From NCBI GenBank assembly GCA_023423655.1, contig JAFAFE010000005.1, positions 558,001-622,000 on the forward strand: a DNA stretch of 64,000 nt. Direction: 5' to 3'. The stretch's first letter is position 1; each line of letters starts with the position of its first letter. Below the pieces are notes generated by a model. That model searched no databases and was not told where the DNA came from. It saw only the letters and a list, made by a program, of their open reading frames with translations. The position numbers and the translations under genes are program-made. The stretch is from Pseudomonadota bacterium (GTDB taxonomy: Bacteria; Pseudomonadota; Alphaproteobacteria; Sphingomonadales; Sphingomonadaceae). Below are positions 8,853 to 19,025 of this stretch, one piece after another.

Positions 8853-10424
8853 ATGCGCGCCTATATGCTATCATCCTGGAAGGCATCATTTTTGGCGCTA
8901 AGCCTTGTGCTGGGCGGCACCGCCTTGGTGGGCGCAGAGCCTGCTGTAGCTAAAAAATCCGAACGCGCCGACAAGAAAAAGGACGCAGCCAAGGCCGAAC
9001 CCGACGCGCCCATCCGCGCGCCTTTGGTATCGGTGACGCAACATAGCGGCACCTTTGGCGGCGTATCGATGAATTATCAGGCGACCGCAGGCGAGATTTT
9101 CCTCAAGGACAAGGATGGCACGCCCAAAGCCGCCATCTATTCGACCAGCTATATCAAGCAACCGCGCGATACTTCGCGGCCCATCACCTTCCTGTTCAAT
9201 GGCGGGCCGGGATCGGGATCGGTATGGCTTCATATGGGCGCATTCGGCCCCAAGCGGGTGGTTATCCCGTCCGATGCCAAGGATGACGGCGCGCCGCCTT
9301 ATCCGATCATCGACAATCCCCATGCGCTACTCGACCAGACCGATCTGGTGTTTATCGACCCCGTCGGCACCGGCTTCAGCCGCGCGCTCGGCAAGACCGA
9401 TCCCAAAGAATATTGGGGCGTGACGCAGGACGCAAAATCGGTCGCGGAATTTATCCGGCTATGGCTCACCCAGAATGACCGGTGGAATTCGCCCAAATTT
9501 TTAGGCGGCGAAAGCTATGGCACGACCCGCTCCATCGCGGTCGCGCACGAGTTGGAATCGAGCTATAATGATGTGTCGCTCAATGGCATTTTGCTGATTT
9601 CGACCATCCTTGATTTTGCGATTGATGCCGAAGTGCCGGGCAATGAAATGCCTTATGTCATCAACCTGCCAAGCTATGCCGCGACCGCCTGGTATCACAA
9701 GAAAGTCGCCAACCCGCCCGCCAATGTCGCCGATTGGGCGCAGCAGGCACGCGAATTTGCGAGCGGCCCTTACCTCACCGCGCTCGCCAAGGGGAGCAAT
9801 TTGAAAGGCGCGGCACGCAATGCCATCCGCAAGCAACTTTCGCACTTTACCGGATTGTCCGAAGATTATCTGGAGCGCGCGGATTTGCGCGTGGTGCCGG
9901 GGCGTTTCTATAAGGAATTGCTGCGCGATCGCGGGCTGGTCGTCGGCCGCCTCGATAGCCGTTATACCGGCAAGGATAGCGACAATGCGGGCGAAACGCC
10001 GGACAATGATCCGAGCTTTTACGGGATTGACGGGGCTTATACCGCCGCCATCAACAGCTATGCGCGCGAAACGCTTAATTACCGCACCGACACCCAATAT
10101 GTGACCATCGGCAGCGTCGGCCCGTGGGACTGGAAAGTCGGCAATGAACGCGGCGGCTATGGCTATCTCACCGTCGGCCAATATGTCGGGCCGATGCTGC
10201 GCGAAAATAGCGGCTTGCGCATCTTTGTCGGGCAAGGCTGGTATGACCATGCAACGCCCTTTTTCGGCGCGGAATATGCGCTGACCCGCAGCGGAATCCC
10301 GACCGACCGGATCGAATATCATTATTATGATGCGGGCCATATGATGTATGTGCGCGAGGCCGATCTGGTCAAACTTTCGGGCGATATCAGGCGCTTTATC
10401 GCCAACCGCACCACCGGACGTTAG
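8853..10424 (+). CDS. Serine carboxypeptidase (peptidase family S10), secreted
   Basis: Periplasmic or secreted carboxypeptidase. The 523-residue product starts with a signal peptide (MLSSWKASFLALSLVLGG... to about residue 33) and a Lys-rich linker. The oxyanion region FNGGPGSGSVWLHMG precedes the catalytic serine, Ser221, in GGESYGTTRS. The aspartate is probably in IFVGQGWYDHATPF, and the histidine in YDAGHMMYV near the C-terminus. AGGGAGGAG ribosome binding sequence precedes the start. Together with the M61 and M1 enzymes nearby it suggests active extracytoplasmic peptide use. Confidence 0.93.
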   Translation: MRAYMLSSWKASFLALSLVLGGTALVGAEPAVAKKSERADKKKDAAKAEPDAPIRAPLVSVTQHSGTFGGVSMNYQATAGEIFLKDKDGTPKAAIYSTSYIKQPRDTSRPITFLFNGGPGSGSVWLHMGAFGPKRVVIPSDAKDDGAPPYPIIDNPHALLDQTDLVFIDPVGTGFSRALGKTDPKEYWGVTQDAKSVAEFIRLWLTQNDRWNSPKFLGGESYGTTRSIAVAHELESSYNDVSLNGILLISTILDFAIDAEVPGNEMPYVINLPSYAATAWYHKKVANPPANVADWAQQAREFASGPYLTALAKGSNLKGAARNAIRKQLSHFTGLSEDYLERADLRVVPGRFYKELLRDRGLVVGRLDSRYTGKDSDNAGETPDNDPSFYGIDGAYTAAINSYARETLNYRTDTQYVTIGSVGPWDWKVGNERGGYGYLTVGQYVGPMLRENSGLRIFVGQGWYDHATPFFGAEYALTRSGIPTDRIEYHYYDAGHMMYVREADLVKLSGDIRRFIANRTTGR

Positions 10425-10555
10425 CAGGTGCAGCATTCGGGTTGCATGGGGACAAGCTTGTCATTACCGTGCGGCCCGCTTGTTTGGATCAGGCCAATAT
10501 CATTATGTTCGCAACACCAGCCGCGCGTGCGTGGCGGGATCAGGGAGTATCAACT

Positions 10556-11398
10556 ATGGACGCGCTGGTAACGACCGACTGGCTGGAAAAGGAAATGGGG
10601 GCATCGGACCTCCGCATTGTCGACGCCACCAAATTGGCCCCCGACCTTGGCCGCAATGCGCGTGCCGAATATGAAGCGGGCCATATTCCGGGCGCGGTGT
10701 TCATGGATCTGGACGACCTTGTCGACAGCAATGATCCGGTTGAAAATATGGCCCCGCCGCCGGAAAAATTCGCGAGCCGGATGCAGACATTGGGCTTGGG
10801 CGACGGCAGCCGCATCGTCCTTTATGACGATAGCCCTTGGCACACATCGGCGCGCGCTTGGTGGCTCCTTACCCTGTTCGGCGCGCATGATGTCGCCATT
10901 CTGGACGGCGGCATCGCCAAATGGAAAGCCGAAGGCCGCGCGCTTGACGAAGGCGCGCACAAACTGCGCCACCGCCATTTCACCGTGTGGAAGGATAATA
11001 AGCTCGTCCGCACCAAGGAGCAGATGCTCGCCAATCTCGCCAGCAAGGCCGAAGAGGTGGTCGATGCACGTCCCGCCGCCCGCTTCACCGGCGAAGAGGC
11101 CGACCCGCGCCCCGGTATCGCGGCGGGCCATATCCCCGAATCGCACAATGTTCCGGCGGGAACGATGTTCACGCCCGAAGGCCTTTATAAAAGCGAAGCC
11201 GATATCAAGGCGACGTTCGAAGCGGCGGGGGTCGACCTTGCCAAGCCGATGGTCACGACCTGCGGGTCGGGCATTACGGCCTGCGTGCTGGCGTTCGGTG
11301 CGAACCTCACCGGCAAGCGCGACTGGGCGGTCTATGACGGCAGTTGGGCCGAATGGGGCGCGGACGCCGATACGCCCAAGGCAACCGGAGCGGCCTAA
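10556..11398 (+). CDS. sseA: 3-mercaptopyruvate sulfurtransferase
   Basis: Two rhodanese domains, 280 residues. The active cysteine is Cys236 in CGSGITA, the loop that marks mercaptopyruvate rather than thiosulfate as sulfur donor. The N-terminal domain has the inactive rhodanese fold with EYEAGHIPGAVFMDLD. ATG at 10556 is preferred over upstream frames because it follows AGGGAG and matches the family N-terminus (MDALVTTDWL). Its TAA overlaps the ATG of the next gene (TAATG), so it is translationally coupled to metC and probably handles sulfur from cysteine. Confidence 0.94.
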   Translation: MDALVTTDWLEKEMGASDLRIVDATKLAPDLGRNARAEYEAGHIPGAVFMDLDDLVDSNDPVENMAPPPEKFASRMQTLGLGDGSRIVLYDDSPWHTSARAWWLLTLFGAHDVAILDGGIAKWKAEGRALDEGAHKLRHRHFTVWKDNKLVRTKEQMLANLASKAEEVVDARPAARFTGEEADPRPGIAAGHIPESHNVPAGTMFTPEGLYKSEADIKATFEAAGVDLAKPMVTTCGSGITACVLAFGANLTGKRDWAVYDGSWAEWGADADTPKATGAA

Positions 11399-12606
11399 TG
11401 GCGAAGAAGGGGGACCGTCCGTTACGCACCGATACGCTGCTTGCCCAGGGCGGGCGGCGGCCGGAATGGACGGGGCATCCCGATATTGGCGGGAGCATCG
11501 TTAATCCGCCCGTATGGCGCGCCTCCACCACGCTTTATGACAGCATGGCGGACCTTAAAGCCCGCCCGCATGATACGCATGACAAGCTTTATTATGGCCG
11601 TCGCGGCACGCCGACCGTGTGGGCGCTCGCCGATGCGCTCACCGCATTGGAGCCGGGGGCGCAAGGGACGTTGCTTTATGCGTCGGGGGTGCAGGCGATT
11701 ACCGCAGGGCTGACCGCCTTGCTTGGACCCGGCGACCATTTACTCATGGTCGACAGCACCTACCAGCCGAGCCGCGCATTTTGTGACGGCTATCTGAAGC
11801 GCATCGGGGTTGAAACGACCTATTATGATCCGCTGATTGGCGCGGACATTGCCGACCTTATCCGGCCCAACACCAAGCTGATTTTCCTCGAAAGCCCCGG
11901 CAGCCATAGCTTCGAGGTGCAGGATATTCCCGCGATTGTCGAGGTGGCCAAGGCAAAGGGCATTATCACCTTCCTTGATAATACCTGGGCGACCCCGCTT
12001 TTCTTTCCGGCATTGGCGGCGGGTGTCGATGTGACGATGATGGCCTGCACCAAATATGTGGTCGGGCATTCAGATGTGATGATGGGCTCGCTCACCACGC
12101 ATCAAGGCTTGTGGCAGACATTGCGCCGCTCGACCTATGAATTCGGCCATAGCGTCAGCCCCGATGATTGCTACCTCGCGCTGCGCGGTTTGCGCACGAT
12201 GGGAGCGCGGTTGCGCCAGCATCAGGAGAGCGGGCTTGCGGTCGCGCACTGGCTTGCGGATCAGCCGTGGGTGAGCAAAATGCTCCACCCCGCTTTCCCT
12301 GATTGTCCGGGCCATGCGCAATGGAAACGCGACTTCAACGGCGCCAGCGGGCTATTCTCCTTCGGCCTGAAGGGCGCGAGCGAAGCCCGGCGCGAAACAT
12401 TTATCGACGCGCTCACCTTGTTCGGTCTGGGCTATAGCTGGGGCGGCTTTGAAAGCGTCGTTGTGCCCAGCGATGTGGCAGGCATCCGCACCGCGACCAA
12501 GTGGGGCGAAAGCGACCCGTTCGTGCGGCTCCATATCGGACTGGAAGACCCCGCCGATTTGATTGCGGATTTGGAAGCGGCGGCCAAGGCGGCGGCGCTT
12601 GCCTAA
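11398..12606 (+). CDS. metC: Cystathionine beta-lyase
   Basis: PLP-dependent enzyme of the trans-sulfuration family that cleaves cystathionine to homocysteine, pyruvate and ammonia. The 402-residue product carries the PLP lysine at Lys219 in ACTKYVVGHSDVMMGS, the aspartate of the cofactor ring in FLDNTWATPLF, and the family's C-terminal SWGGFESVV segment that distinguishes MetC from CGS/MGL. It shares one base with the sseA stop. It ends convergent with, and overlaps by four bases, the PepSY gene on the other strand. Confidence 0.92.
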   Translation: MAKKGDRPLRTDTLLAQGGRRPEWTGHPDIGGSIVNPPVWRASTTLYDSMADLKARPHDTHDKLYYGRRGTPTVWALADALTALEPGAQGTLLYASGVQAITAGLTALLGPGDHLLMVDSTYQPSRAFCDGYLKRIGVETTYYDPLIGADIADLIRPNTKLIFLESPGSHSFEVQDIPAIVEVAKAKGIITFLDNTWATPLFFPALAAGVDVTMMACTKYVVGHSDVMMGSLTTHQGLWQTLRRSTYEFGHSVSPDDCYLALRGLRTMGARLRQHQESGLAVAHWLADQPWVSKMLHPAFPDCPGHAQWKRDFNGASGLFSFGLKGASEARRETFIDALTLFGLGYSWGGFESVVVPSDVAGIRTATKWGESDPFVRLHIGLEDPADLIADLEAAAKAAALA

Positions 12607-13664
12607 TAAGCCGGCGCTTTCCGTCCTGCCTTAACCCAAAAGCTCCACACAGACAGCGAACCCAAGAGCGTCAATGACAGGCCGGTGAACATGATGACAA
12701 GCTGCCAGACAATCCCGCCGACTTTCCCTGAATGGAGCGGGTAGGCCATATTGAACAGCTTCAACCCGCGCGGAAATTTATTAGCATCGCGCGTATCTAT
12801 GACGCGATTGTCCGCCGCATCAAACCACAGCATCGTCCGGCCATTGGGGAGCCATTCGCTTGGTTGCTTCATGCGCAGGGATACCGGCGCACCGGGCTTG
12901 CGGGGAAGCGAGAGGATACGAAATTCCGCGTCGGGGAAAAGGGCATGGGCTTGGGCGATCATGACGCCCACATCGGTTTTGCGCCCTACCGCACCATAGC
13001 TGCCCTTGGGCGGCGCAATCGCGCCCTCCATTTCTTCCGCGGTCGAAAAGGGACGGAGCACCAAAGCAGCAAAAGGATCGAGCGTTAATAGCGCGCCGGT
13101 AAAGCAGCTTAAAAATAAAATGGGCGCAACGACTATGCCAAGGTCACGGTGATGACGCACAATCGCCGGACGCGACAGGCGGCGGGGCCATAAGCGCCAT
13201 TCAAAAGTTTTGCGGGTGCGCCACCAAAGGATCGTACCTGTTATGATAAAACCAAGACCAATAAGCCCCAATATCCCGACCACAATCGCGCCGGGTTTAT
13301 CCGAGAATAAATAATGGTGAAAATCGAACAGCCATAATTCCGGACGATCCCAAATACTGTTCCATTGCGCTACCATCTGCCCATTAGCGTCGACATAGCC
13401 ACCAACGCCTTTTTCCGCGCGAAATTCATGCAAGCCGAAACCATCGCCCGCAAAGATCAGCCCCGCATTGTCTGTTTTACCTGCCAGGACCGTTTGGCTC
13501 ACGCGGATTATTTCATCGACCGTTTGTGCGCGCACTTCCCAGCCGCCGGGTACAGCAATCCACCAGTTTTTAACCGAAAGAATAGCGCCCGTCAGACCCA
13601 TCAGCGCGAGCATCAGACCAATGATGCCGCCGGTCCAACGATGGAGGAGCATCAGCCATTTCAT
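12603..13664 (-). CDS. PepSY-associated transmembrane protein (iron-uptake accessory)
   Basis: Inner membrane protein, 353 residues, with four hydrophobic spans: residues 9-30, about 115-140, about 170-195 and about 322-345. The opening MKWLMLLHRWTGGIIGLMLALMG with conserved His-Arg-Trp and the second HRDLGI motif are the PepSY_TM signature; members reduce or help release iron from siderophores, which is established for only a few. Its ATG overlaps the stop of the upstream TonB receptor (TAATG), so the two are translationally coupled and the shared role in iron uptake is a strong inference. Confidence 0.88.
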   Translation of the reverse strand: MKWLMLLHRWTGGIIGLMLALMGLTGAILSVKNWWIAVPGGWEVRAQTVDEIIRVSQTVLAGKTDNAGLIFAGDGFGLHEFRAEKGVGGYVDANGQMVAQWNSIWDRPELWLFDFHHYLFSDKPGAIVVGILGLIGLGFIITGTILWWRTRKTFEWRLWPRRLSRPAIVRHHRDLGIVVAPILFLSCFTGALLTLDPFAALVLRPFSTAEEMEGAIAPPKGSYGAVGRKTDVGVMIAQAHALFPDAEFRILSLPRKPGAPVSLRMKQPSEWLPNGRTMLWFDAADNRVIDTRDANKFPRGLKLFNMAYPLHSGKVGGIVWQLVIMFTGLSLTLLGSLSVWSFWVKAGRKAPAY

Positions 13665-15868
13665 CAGAAGCGCCAGTCCCAGCCCAACGTCACAACCCGT
13701 CCACGCCCGGTAAAGAAACGGGCATTGTCCGTTGCGGCAATCGATGACCGGATCGTTTGGCTGTTATAGGTAACATAATCGACGTCGAACAGATTGGATG
13801 CCGCAAGCGTAATCGCGCCCATCTTTGGCAGCTCATACCGCACCACGGCGTCGGTCAAAGTGTAACCGGAAAAGGCCGTGTTCGCAGGCGCGCCATCAAA
13901 TTTGCGATCAAGATAAAGGCCAGCCTGCACACGTGCCGAAACCGGTCCATTATTATAGCTCGCCCAGAAATTCACCCGGTCCGGCGAAATATTGGCACCA
14001 TCAAGATCAATATCGACCTTGTCATCCTTATTGCTGTCGGTGCGGCCGGATAAATGGGCATAGCCAGTGCCGATTTTCAGCCCTTCGACGGGTAAGCGCA
14101 CTGCAAGATTAATTTCAAACCCTTGAATTTCGATACGTTGGCGTTGCACATCAAAAATGCCCGCACTATTCGCCACCAACAAACCGCCATCTTTCGACGT
14201 TGACCAGAAATAGGAAGCGCTTGCGTCCAGTGGGCCACGCTTGATTTCAATGCCAAGTTCACGATTATTGGAAATAACGGGCGTTACATTGACGTCGTTG
14301 ATGGTGAAATTAGGCTGGGTCTTGCCATTGACGGATCGCAATATGCGGCCAATGTCGGCAATGGAATAGCCTTCGGCATAGCTCGCATATCCACGGATGC
14401 CCTGTACCGGCTCAACAATCACGCCGCCATTGATCAACAATTCCTTGAAATTACGTGTGCCACCGGAAACACGCGCCGAATTATAGGAAGCAAGCGTAAC
14501 AAAATCATCGACCTTAAGCTGGCCATTTTCCCAGCGCCCGCCGCCTGCAAGCCGCAACACGCCGTCGAATAGTTTGAGATTTACCTGACCGAACGGCGCG
14601 AGCGTGCGGAACGTGGTGGGCGGCACCCAATAGCGGTCCGTTTGGATCATCGCTTGTTCGGTCTTGTCCCACATACTGTCAAAGCCGAGTGTTACATTGA
14701 GCGCGTCGAAAAATTGACGTTCATAACTAACCCGTGCGCCCAATTTGCGGGACTTATTGGCAGACTGGTCGAACAGGGTGCCAATCGGCGCAAGGCTCGC
14801 ATCTTGGAACGTCGCACTAATGTCCCCGCCAAAAATATCACGTGACCGGTTATAAAAGGCCTGAAAGATAAGATTGCCGCCGCCAAGGTCGGTATCCGTC
14901 AAGGTTAGATTGACCGTCTCTACCCGGTTGGAGGCCATCTCGCCTTGTAATTCACCGCGGCGGGAACTGGTCGGCACACCAGTCGTGCGATTACCCGCCA
15001 CCTGCACCCAATCGCCATTGCCTTCCAAGGAAAAGCGCGTTGCGAATAATTCGATCCGTGCAGAGGGCGATAGATCATAGCCGAGCCGCGCAAAGAAGCT
15101 GAGACTTTTGCTGTCCTGCACATCGCCTTGGGTATTATCGATCCCGATGCGGCGGCCCGCGCCATCATAATAAACCCCGCGTGTTTCAAATGCCACGCCG
15201 CCGGTCACATCAAAGGCACCGCTACGATAAGAGAGCAGGCCGCCCAGCTTGCCCCCAAAGCTATGACTTTCAAAATTGCCGGTTGAACCTTGCACCAGCA
15301 CGCGCCCCGACAGGCCATCCTGCTTCGGCGCGGCAATCACCACCTGATTGACGACACCCCCAGTGGCTCCGATACCCTGCAAGGCATTGGAACCATAGAT
15401 TAATTCGATGCGGTCCACAAAAAAGGGATCGATCGTATAGCCATCGCGTGAACCATCACGGATCGGCGTTGATTGAGGAATACCATTAATTGCATAAAGC
15501 GGCGAACGGCCCCGCAACGTTTCACCGCTCCCCGACAATTTCTGCCGCGTCGGGGAAAAGGATGGCGATAGGTTGGACACCGCATCAATGGTCGATCCTG
15601 CAATCGCGACCTGTTGGTCCAGCGCTTGTGAATCGATCACATCTATCGTCAGGGGGAGCGCGCTCGGCGGCAATTTCGTACGCGCGGCGGTGACGACAAT
15701 CGCATCGGATGTATCGGCGGCACTGTCTTCAACATTATCCTCAGGCGTCGGATTTTCCGCCAATATCTCGGCGCCGGCTCCATGGGCCGTAACCAGGACA
15801 ATGGCGGCTGCAGATATATGAATAGACCTAAAAAATCGGCGCGACACCATTGACCAAACCCCCTTCAT
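13664..15868 (-). CDS. TonB-dependent outer membrane receptor
   Basis: Outer membrane receptor of 734 residues: signal peptide to the AHGAGA site, a TonB-box-like stretch near DAIVVTAAR, plug domain (residues 60-170, with ELIYGSNALQGIGATGGVVN) and a beta-barrel ending in aromatic Phe (LGWDWRF). I choose ATG 15868 because GGAGG lies eight bases before it; ATG 15883 lacks such a site. The substrate is unknown, but the upstream Fur-like box and the coupled PepSY gene point to ferric siderophore or haem-related iron. Confidence 0.9.
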   Translation of the reverse strand: MKGVWSMVSRRFFRSIHISAAAIVLVTAHGAGAEILAENPTPEDNVEDSAADTSDAIVVTAARTKLPPSALPLTIDVIDSQALDQQVAIAGSTIDAVSNLSPSFSPTRQKLSGSGETLRGRSPLYAINGIPQSTPIRDGSRDGYTIDPFFVDRIELIYGSNALQGIGATGGVVNQVVIAAPKQDGLSGRVLVQGSTGNFESHSFGGKLGGLLSYRSGAFDVTGGVAFETRGVYYDGAGRRIGIDNTQGDVQDSKSLSFFARLGYDLSPSARIELFATRFSLEGNGDWVQVAGNRTTGVPTSSRRGELQGEMASNRVETVNLTLTDTDLGGGNLIFQAFYNRSRDIFGGDISATFQDASLAPIGTLFDQSANKSRKLGARVSYERQFFDALNVTLGFDSMWDKTEQAMIQTDRYWVPPTTFRTLAPFGQVNLKLFDGVLRLAGGGRWENGQLKVDDFVTLASYNSARVSGGTRNFKELLINGGVIVEPVQGIRGYASYAEGYSIADIGRILRSVNGKTQPNFTINDVNVTPVISNNRELGIEIKRGPLDASASYFWSTSKDGGLLVANSAGIFDVQRQRIEIQGFEINLAVRLPVEGLKIGTGYAHLSGRTDSNKDDKVDIDLDGANISPDRVNFWASYNNGPVSARVQAGLYLDRKFDGAPANTAFSGYTLTDAVVRYELPKMGAITLAASNLFDVDYVTYNSQTIRSSIAATDNARFFTGRGRVVTLGWDWRF

Positions 15869-15917
15869 CTTACGAGCCTCCATAACTCGAAACGCGCCCT
15901 ATAACGCGAATCATGTT

Positions 15918-15936
15918 ATTGCAAGTCATTTGCAAT
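15918..15936 (-). promoter_or_regulatory. Fur-like box upstream of the TonB receptor
   Basis: The dyad TTGCAAGTCATTTGCAA (15919-15935) has arms TGCAA and TTGCA about a 5-base centre. It lies 50 bases before the receptor start. The first 11 bases, ATTGCAAGTCA, recur on the opposite strand at 38739-38749 before the other PepSY gene. Matches the general form of alphaproteobacterial Fur sites; assignment is inference. Confidence 0.6.
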
Positions 15937-16152
15937 TACGTATTGATAAGAACGGATATGGCTGTGGAAATTCATGCCTGACCAGACATGGTTGAAACAA
16001 ATTTCGGCTGACATAGTTGGAGCGACTCTCGAAGCGTGTAACGCCGCCCGCACTCAACCGTTCAACTTGACACCGGCGCACTGCGGTTCCAAGTCGTTGC
16101 GCCTGAAACCGGATGGCGGCCCTTCGCGCCGCTTATATCAGGAGAGTGATCC

Positions 16153-18879
16153 ATGAACCGTTCCGCCCGTCCGGCAGCGTTGCTGTGTGCCGCCTCGTTT
16201 TTATCGCTTTCGGCCTGTGCGAGCGTAGCGGAGGGCGGGCCTGTTGGTGGGCCTGTGGGCGGCACGTCTGCGACCGTTCCGGCGGCTCCCGTAACCACCC
16301 TCGCCCCCGCGCTTCCCGACAGCGTGACGACGCAGCTCCCCCGCAATGCGGTGCCGACCCATTATAGCATCGAGATTACGCCCGACGCGGCGGCGGCGAC
16401 CTTTACCGGTTCGGTCAAAACACGGCTCGATATACTGATCCCGTCCGACAGCGTGACGATGAACGCGGCCGACCTTGCCATTGAAGGCGCGACCCTCACC
16501 GGCGCAAGCGGCGCGCACATCCCCGTCACCGTTACCACCGATGCGGACAAGCAAACCGCAACCTTTACGTTCAGCAAGACGGTTGCCCCCGGACATTATG
16601 AATTAAGCGCGCGCTATGCGGGCAAGATTTACGATCAGGCAAACGGCCTGTTCCACCTTGATTATAAAGACCCCGAAGGCGCGGACAAACGCGCGCTGTT
16701 CACCCAGTTCGAAGCGCCCGACGCGCGCCGCTTTGCGCCGATGTGGGATGAACCGAGCTATAAGGCGACATTCGACCTCACCGCCAATGTCCCTGCCGAC
16801 CAGATGGCGGTCGGCAATATGCCGATTGCCTCCAGCACCGCCACCGGCAATGGCAAAAAGCGTGTGACCTTCCAAACCACGCCCAAAATGTCCTCCTATC
16901 TGCTCTTCTTCGGCCTCGGCGAATTCGGCCGCATCAACCAGCAGGTCGGCAACACCGATGTCGGCATCATCATGGGTAAGGGCAATGAAGAAAAAGCGCG
17001 CTTTGCTTTAAAGTCCGCGACCGAATTATTGCCTTATTATAATGAGTATTTCGGCGTCGATTATCCGCTCCCCAAACTCGATAATATTGCCGGGCCAGGG
17101 CAGAGCCAGTTTTTCTCCGCGATGGAAAATTGGGGCGCGATTTTCTCGTTCGAACGCATCCTGCTCGATGACCCCAAGGTCACGACCGAGGCCGGACGAC
17201 AGGCCATTTATGCGGTCAACGGGCATGAAATGGCGCACCAATGGTTTGGCGATCTGGTGACGATGAGCTGGTGGGATGATCTATGGCTCAATGAAGGCTT
17301 TGCAAGCTGGATGGAGACCAAGGCCACCGCGCATTTCAACCCTGACTGGCAGGTTGAGCTGGGCCGTGTCGGCGGGCGCGAGGCCGCGATGGGGTTGGAC
17401 GCGCTCAAAACCACCCACCCTGTTGTCCAGAAAATCCGGACGGTCGAACAAACCAGTCAGGCGTTTGATTCAATCACCTACTCCAAAGGTGAGGCGGTCA
17501 TCACCATGCTCGAAAATTATGCGGGCGAGGATGTGTGGCGCACCGGCATCCGCGCCTATATGAAACAGCATGCTTATGGCAACACGGTCACTAACGACCT
17601 GTGGAGCGCGGTCGAAAAGGCGGGCGCCAAGGGGCTGGTCGCGATTGCCAATGACTTTACGCAAAAGCCCGGCATCCCGCTTATCAAGCTGACCGGCGCA
17701 AGCTGTGAGGGCGGGCAAACCATACTGCAATTCCAGCAAGGCGAATATAGCCGCGACCGCAAGGATGCCGCGCCTTTAAGCTGGAATGTGCCGGTGGTCG
17801 CGCGCACTGTCGGCGCGGCCCCTGCCCGCACGATTGTGACCAATGGCATCGGGTCGGTGACGCTCTCCGGATGCGGCACCGCGCTCGTCAATGCGGGCCA
17901 AGCGGGCTATTATCGCACGCTCTACACCGCGCCGATGCTCGCCGCGCTCACCCGCGATTTTGTGAAACTGGACCCGATTGACCAGCTTGGTCTGCTCGCC
18001 GACCAATATGCGCTCGCGAGCGGCGATTATCAGGGCTATGCGGCGGCGCTTGACCTGCGCAATGCGGTCCCCGCTTATGCCAATAGCAAGGTGATTGCTG
18101 CGGCCGCCAGTTCCTACGGCGGCAATTATGACCTGTTCAAGGGCAATGCCAAGGTGCAAGCGAAGATCGCGCGGATGGCCGATGCGCGCTTTGCCCCGGT
18201 GCTGGCGCGACTCGGCATGGAACCCAAGGCGGGCGAGCCGGCCAATGATGCAATCCTGCGTAACCAGTTGGTCAGCCTGTTGGGATCGATGGGTAATGCA
18301 AGCGTTTTGGCCGAAGCCAAGCGGCTATTCGCAAGCCTCGACACCAATCCGGCGGCGCTGGACGGGCCGATGCGGACCACTTGGCTCGGCCTCATTGCGG
18401 ACAAGGCCGACAAGGCGACATGGGATAAGCTCCATGCGCTCGCCAAGGCCGAAACCAACAAGCAGGCGCGCTCGTCGCTCTATAGCCTGCTTGCTTCGCC
18501 CGCCGATGCAGGCCTTGCGAAGGCCGCGCTCGACCTTGCCATGACCAGCGAGCCGGGGCCGACCGATAGGCCCGCAATGATCTCGCGTGTGTCCTACAAC
18601 CATCCCGAACTTGCGCTCGACTTCGCGCTCGCCAACACGGCCAAGGTCGAGCAGATGGTCGATGTGTCCTCGCGTTCGCGCTATGTTGCACGGCTGGCAA
18701 GCGGGTCGAGCAAGCCGGAAACGATGGCGAAGCTCGAAGCCTATGCAGGCCAATATCTGACCGCCGCGTCACGCAAGCCGGTCGATCAGGCCTTGTCTTC
18801 GATCAAAAGCCGCATCGAAACCGAAGCGCGCAGCAAGCCGCAGATCGAGGCTTGGTATATGGCGAACGGGCGGAAGTAA
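16153..18879 (+). CDS. M1 family aminopeptidase, predicted lipoprotein
   Basis: Zinc aminopeptidase of 908 residues. The signal peptide ends in a lipobox, LSAC with Cys22, so the enzyme is probably anchored in the periplasm. GAMEN-type motif is FSAMENWGAIFSFE; zinc ligands are His358 and His362 in HEMAH and Glu381 in LWLNEGFASW, giving the HEXXH-x18-E spacing. The C-terminal half is the helical ERAP1-like domain. It stands alone between a divergent receptor and a convergent peptide transporter. Confidence 0.95.
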   Translation: MNRSARPAALLCAASFLSLSACASVAEGGPVGGPVGGTSATVPAAPVTTLAPALPDSVTTQLPRNAVPTHYSIEITPDAAAATFTGSVKTRLDILIPSDSVTMNAADLAIEGATLTGASGAHIPVTVTTDADKQTATFTFSKTVAPGHYELSARYAGKIYDQANGLFHLDYKDPEGADKRALFTQFEAPDARRFAPMWDEPSYKATFDLTANVPADQMAVGNMPIASSTATGNGKKRVTFQTTPKMSSYLLFFGLGEFGRINQQVGNTDVGIIMGKGNEEKARFALKSATELLPYYNEYFGVDYPLPKLDNIAGPGQSQFFSAMENWGAIFSFERILLDDPKVTTEAGRQAIYAVNGHEMAHQWFGDLVTMSWWDDLWLNEGFASWMETKATAHFNPDWQVELGRVGGREAAMGLDALKTTHPVVQKIRTVEQTSQAFDSITYSKGEAVITMLENYAGEDVWRTGIRAYMKQHAYGNTVTNDLWSAVEKAGAKGLVAIANDFTQKPGIPLIKLTGASCEGGQTILQFQQGEYSRDRKDAAPLSWNVPVVARTVGAAPARTIVTNGIGSVTLSGCGTALVNAGQAGYYRTLYTAPMLAALTRDFVKLDPIDQLGLLADQYALASGDYQGYAAALDLRNAVPAYANSKVIAAAASSYGGNYDLFKGNAKVQAKIARMADARFAPVLARLGMEPKAGEPANDAILRNQLVSLLGSMGNASVLAEAKRLFASLDTNPAALDGPMRTTWLGLIADKADKATWDKLHALAKAETNKQARSSLYSLLASPADAGLAKAALDLAMTSEPGPTDRPAMISRVSYNHPELALDFALANTAKVEQMVDVSSRSRYVARLASGSSKPETMAKLEAYAGQYLTAASRKPVDQALSSIKSRIETEARSKPQIEAWYMANGRK

Positions 18880-19020
18880 GCGGGAGGCGGTTTCCTCCCG
18901 CAGCAAATCCCCCTCCCTTCAGGGAGGGGTTAGGGGAGGGCATGTCAAACTCAAGACCAGCTCGCCATAAAGGGAGAGGGTATATCTTTCTGAAAGCCCC
19001 TCCCGCAAATGGGAGGGGAG
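18880..19020. repeat. Palindromic intergenic repeats between convergent genes
   Basis: A GCGGGAGG / CCTCCCGC hairpin at 18880-18901, directly after the M1 stop, may act as a terminator although it lacks a T-run. It is followed by CCCTCCCTTCAGGGAGGGG-type palindromes (about 18910-18942) and a further copy at about 18998-19020, the same repeat class as the one before prfA. Confidence 0.75.
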
Positions 19021-19025
19021 ATAGG

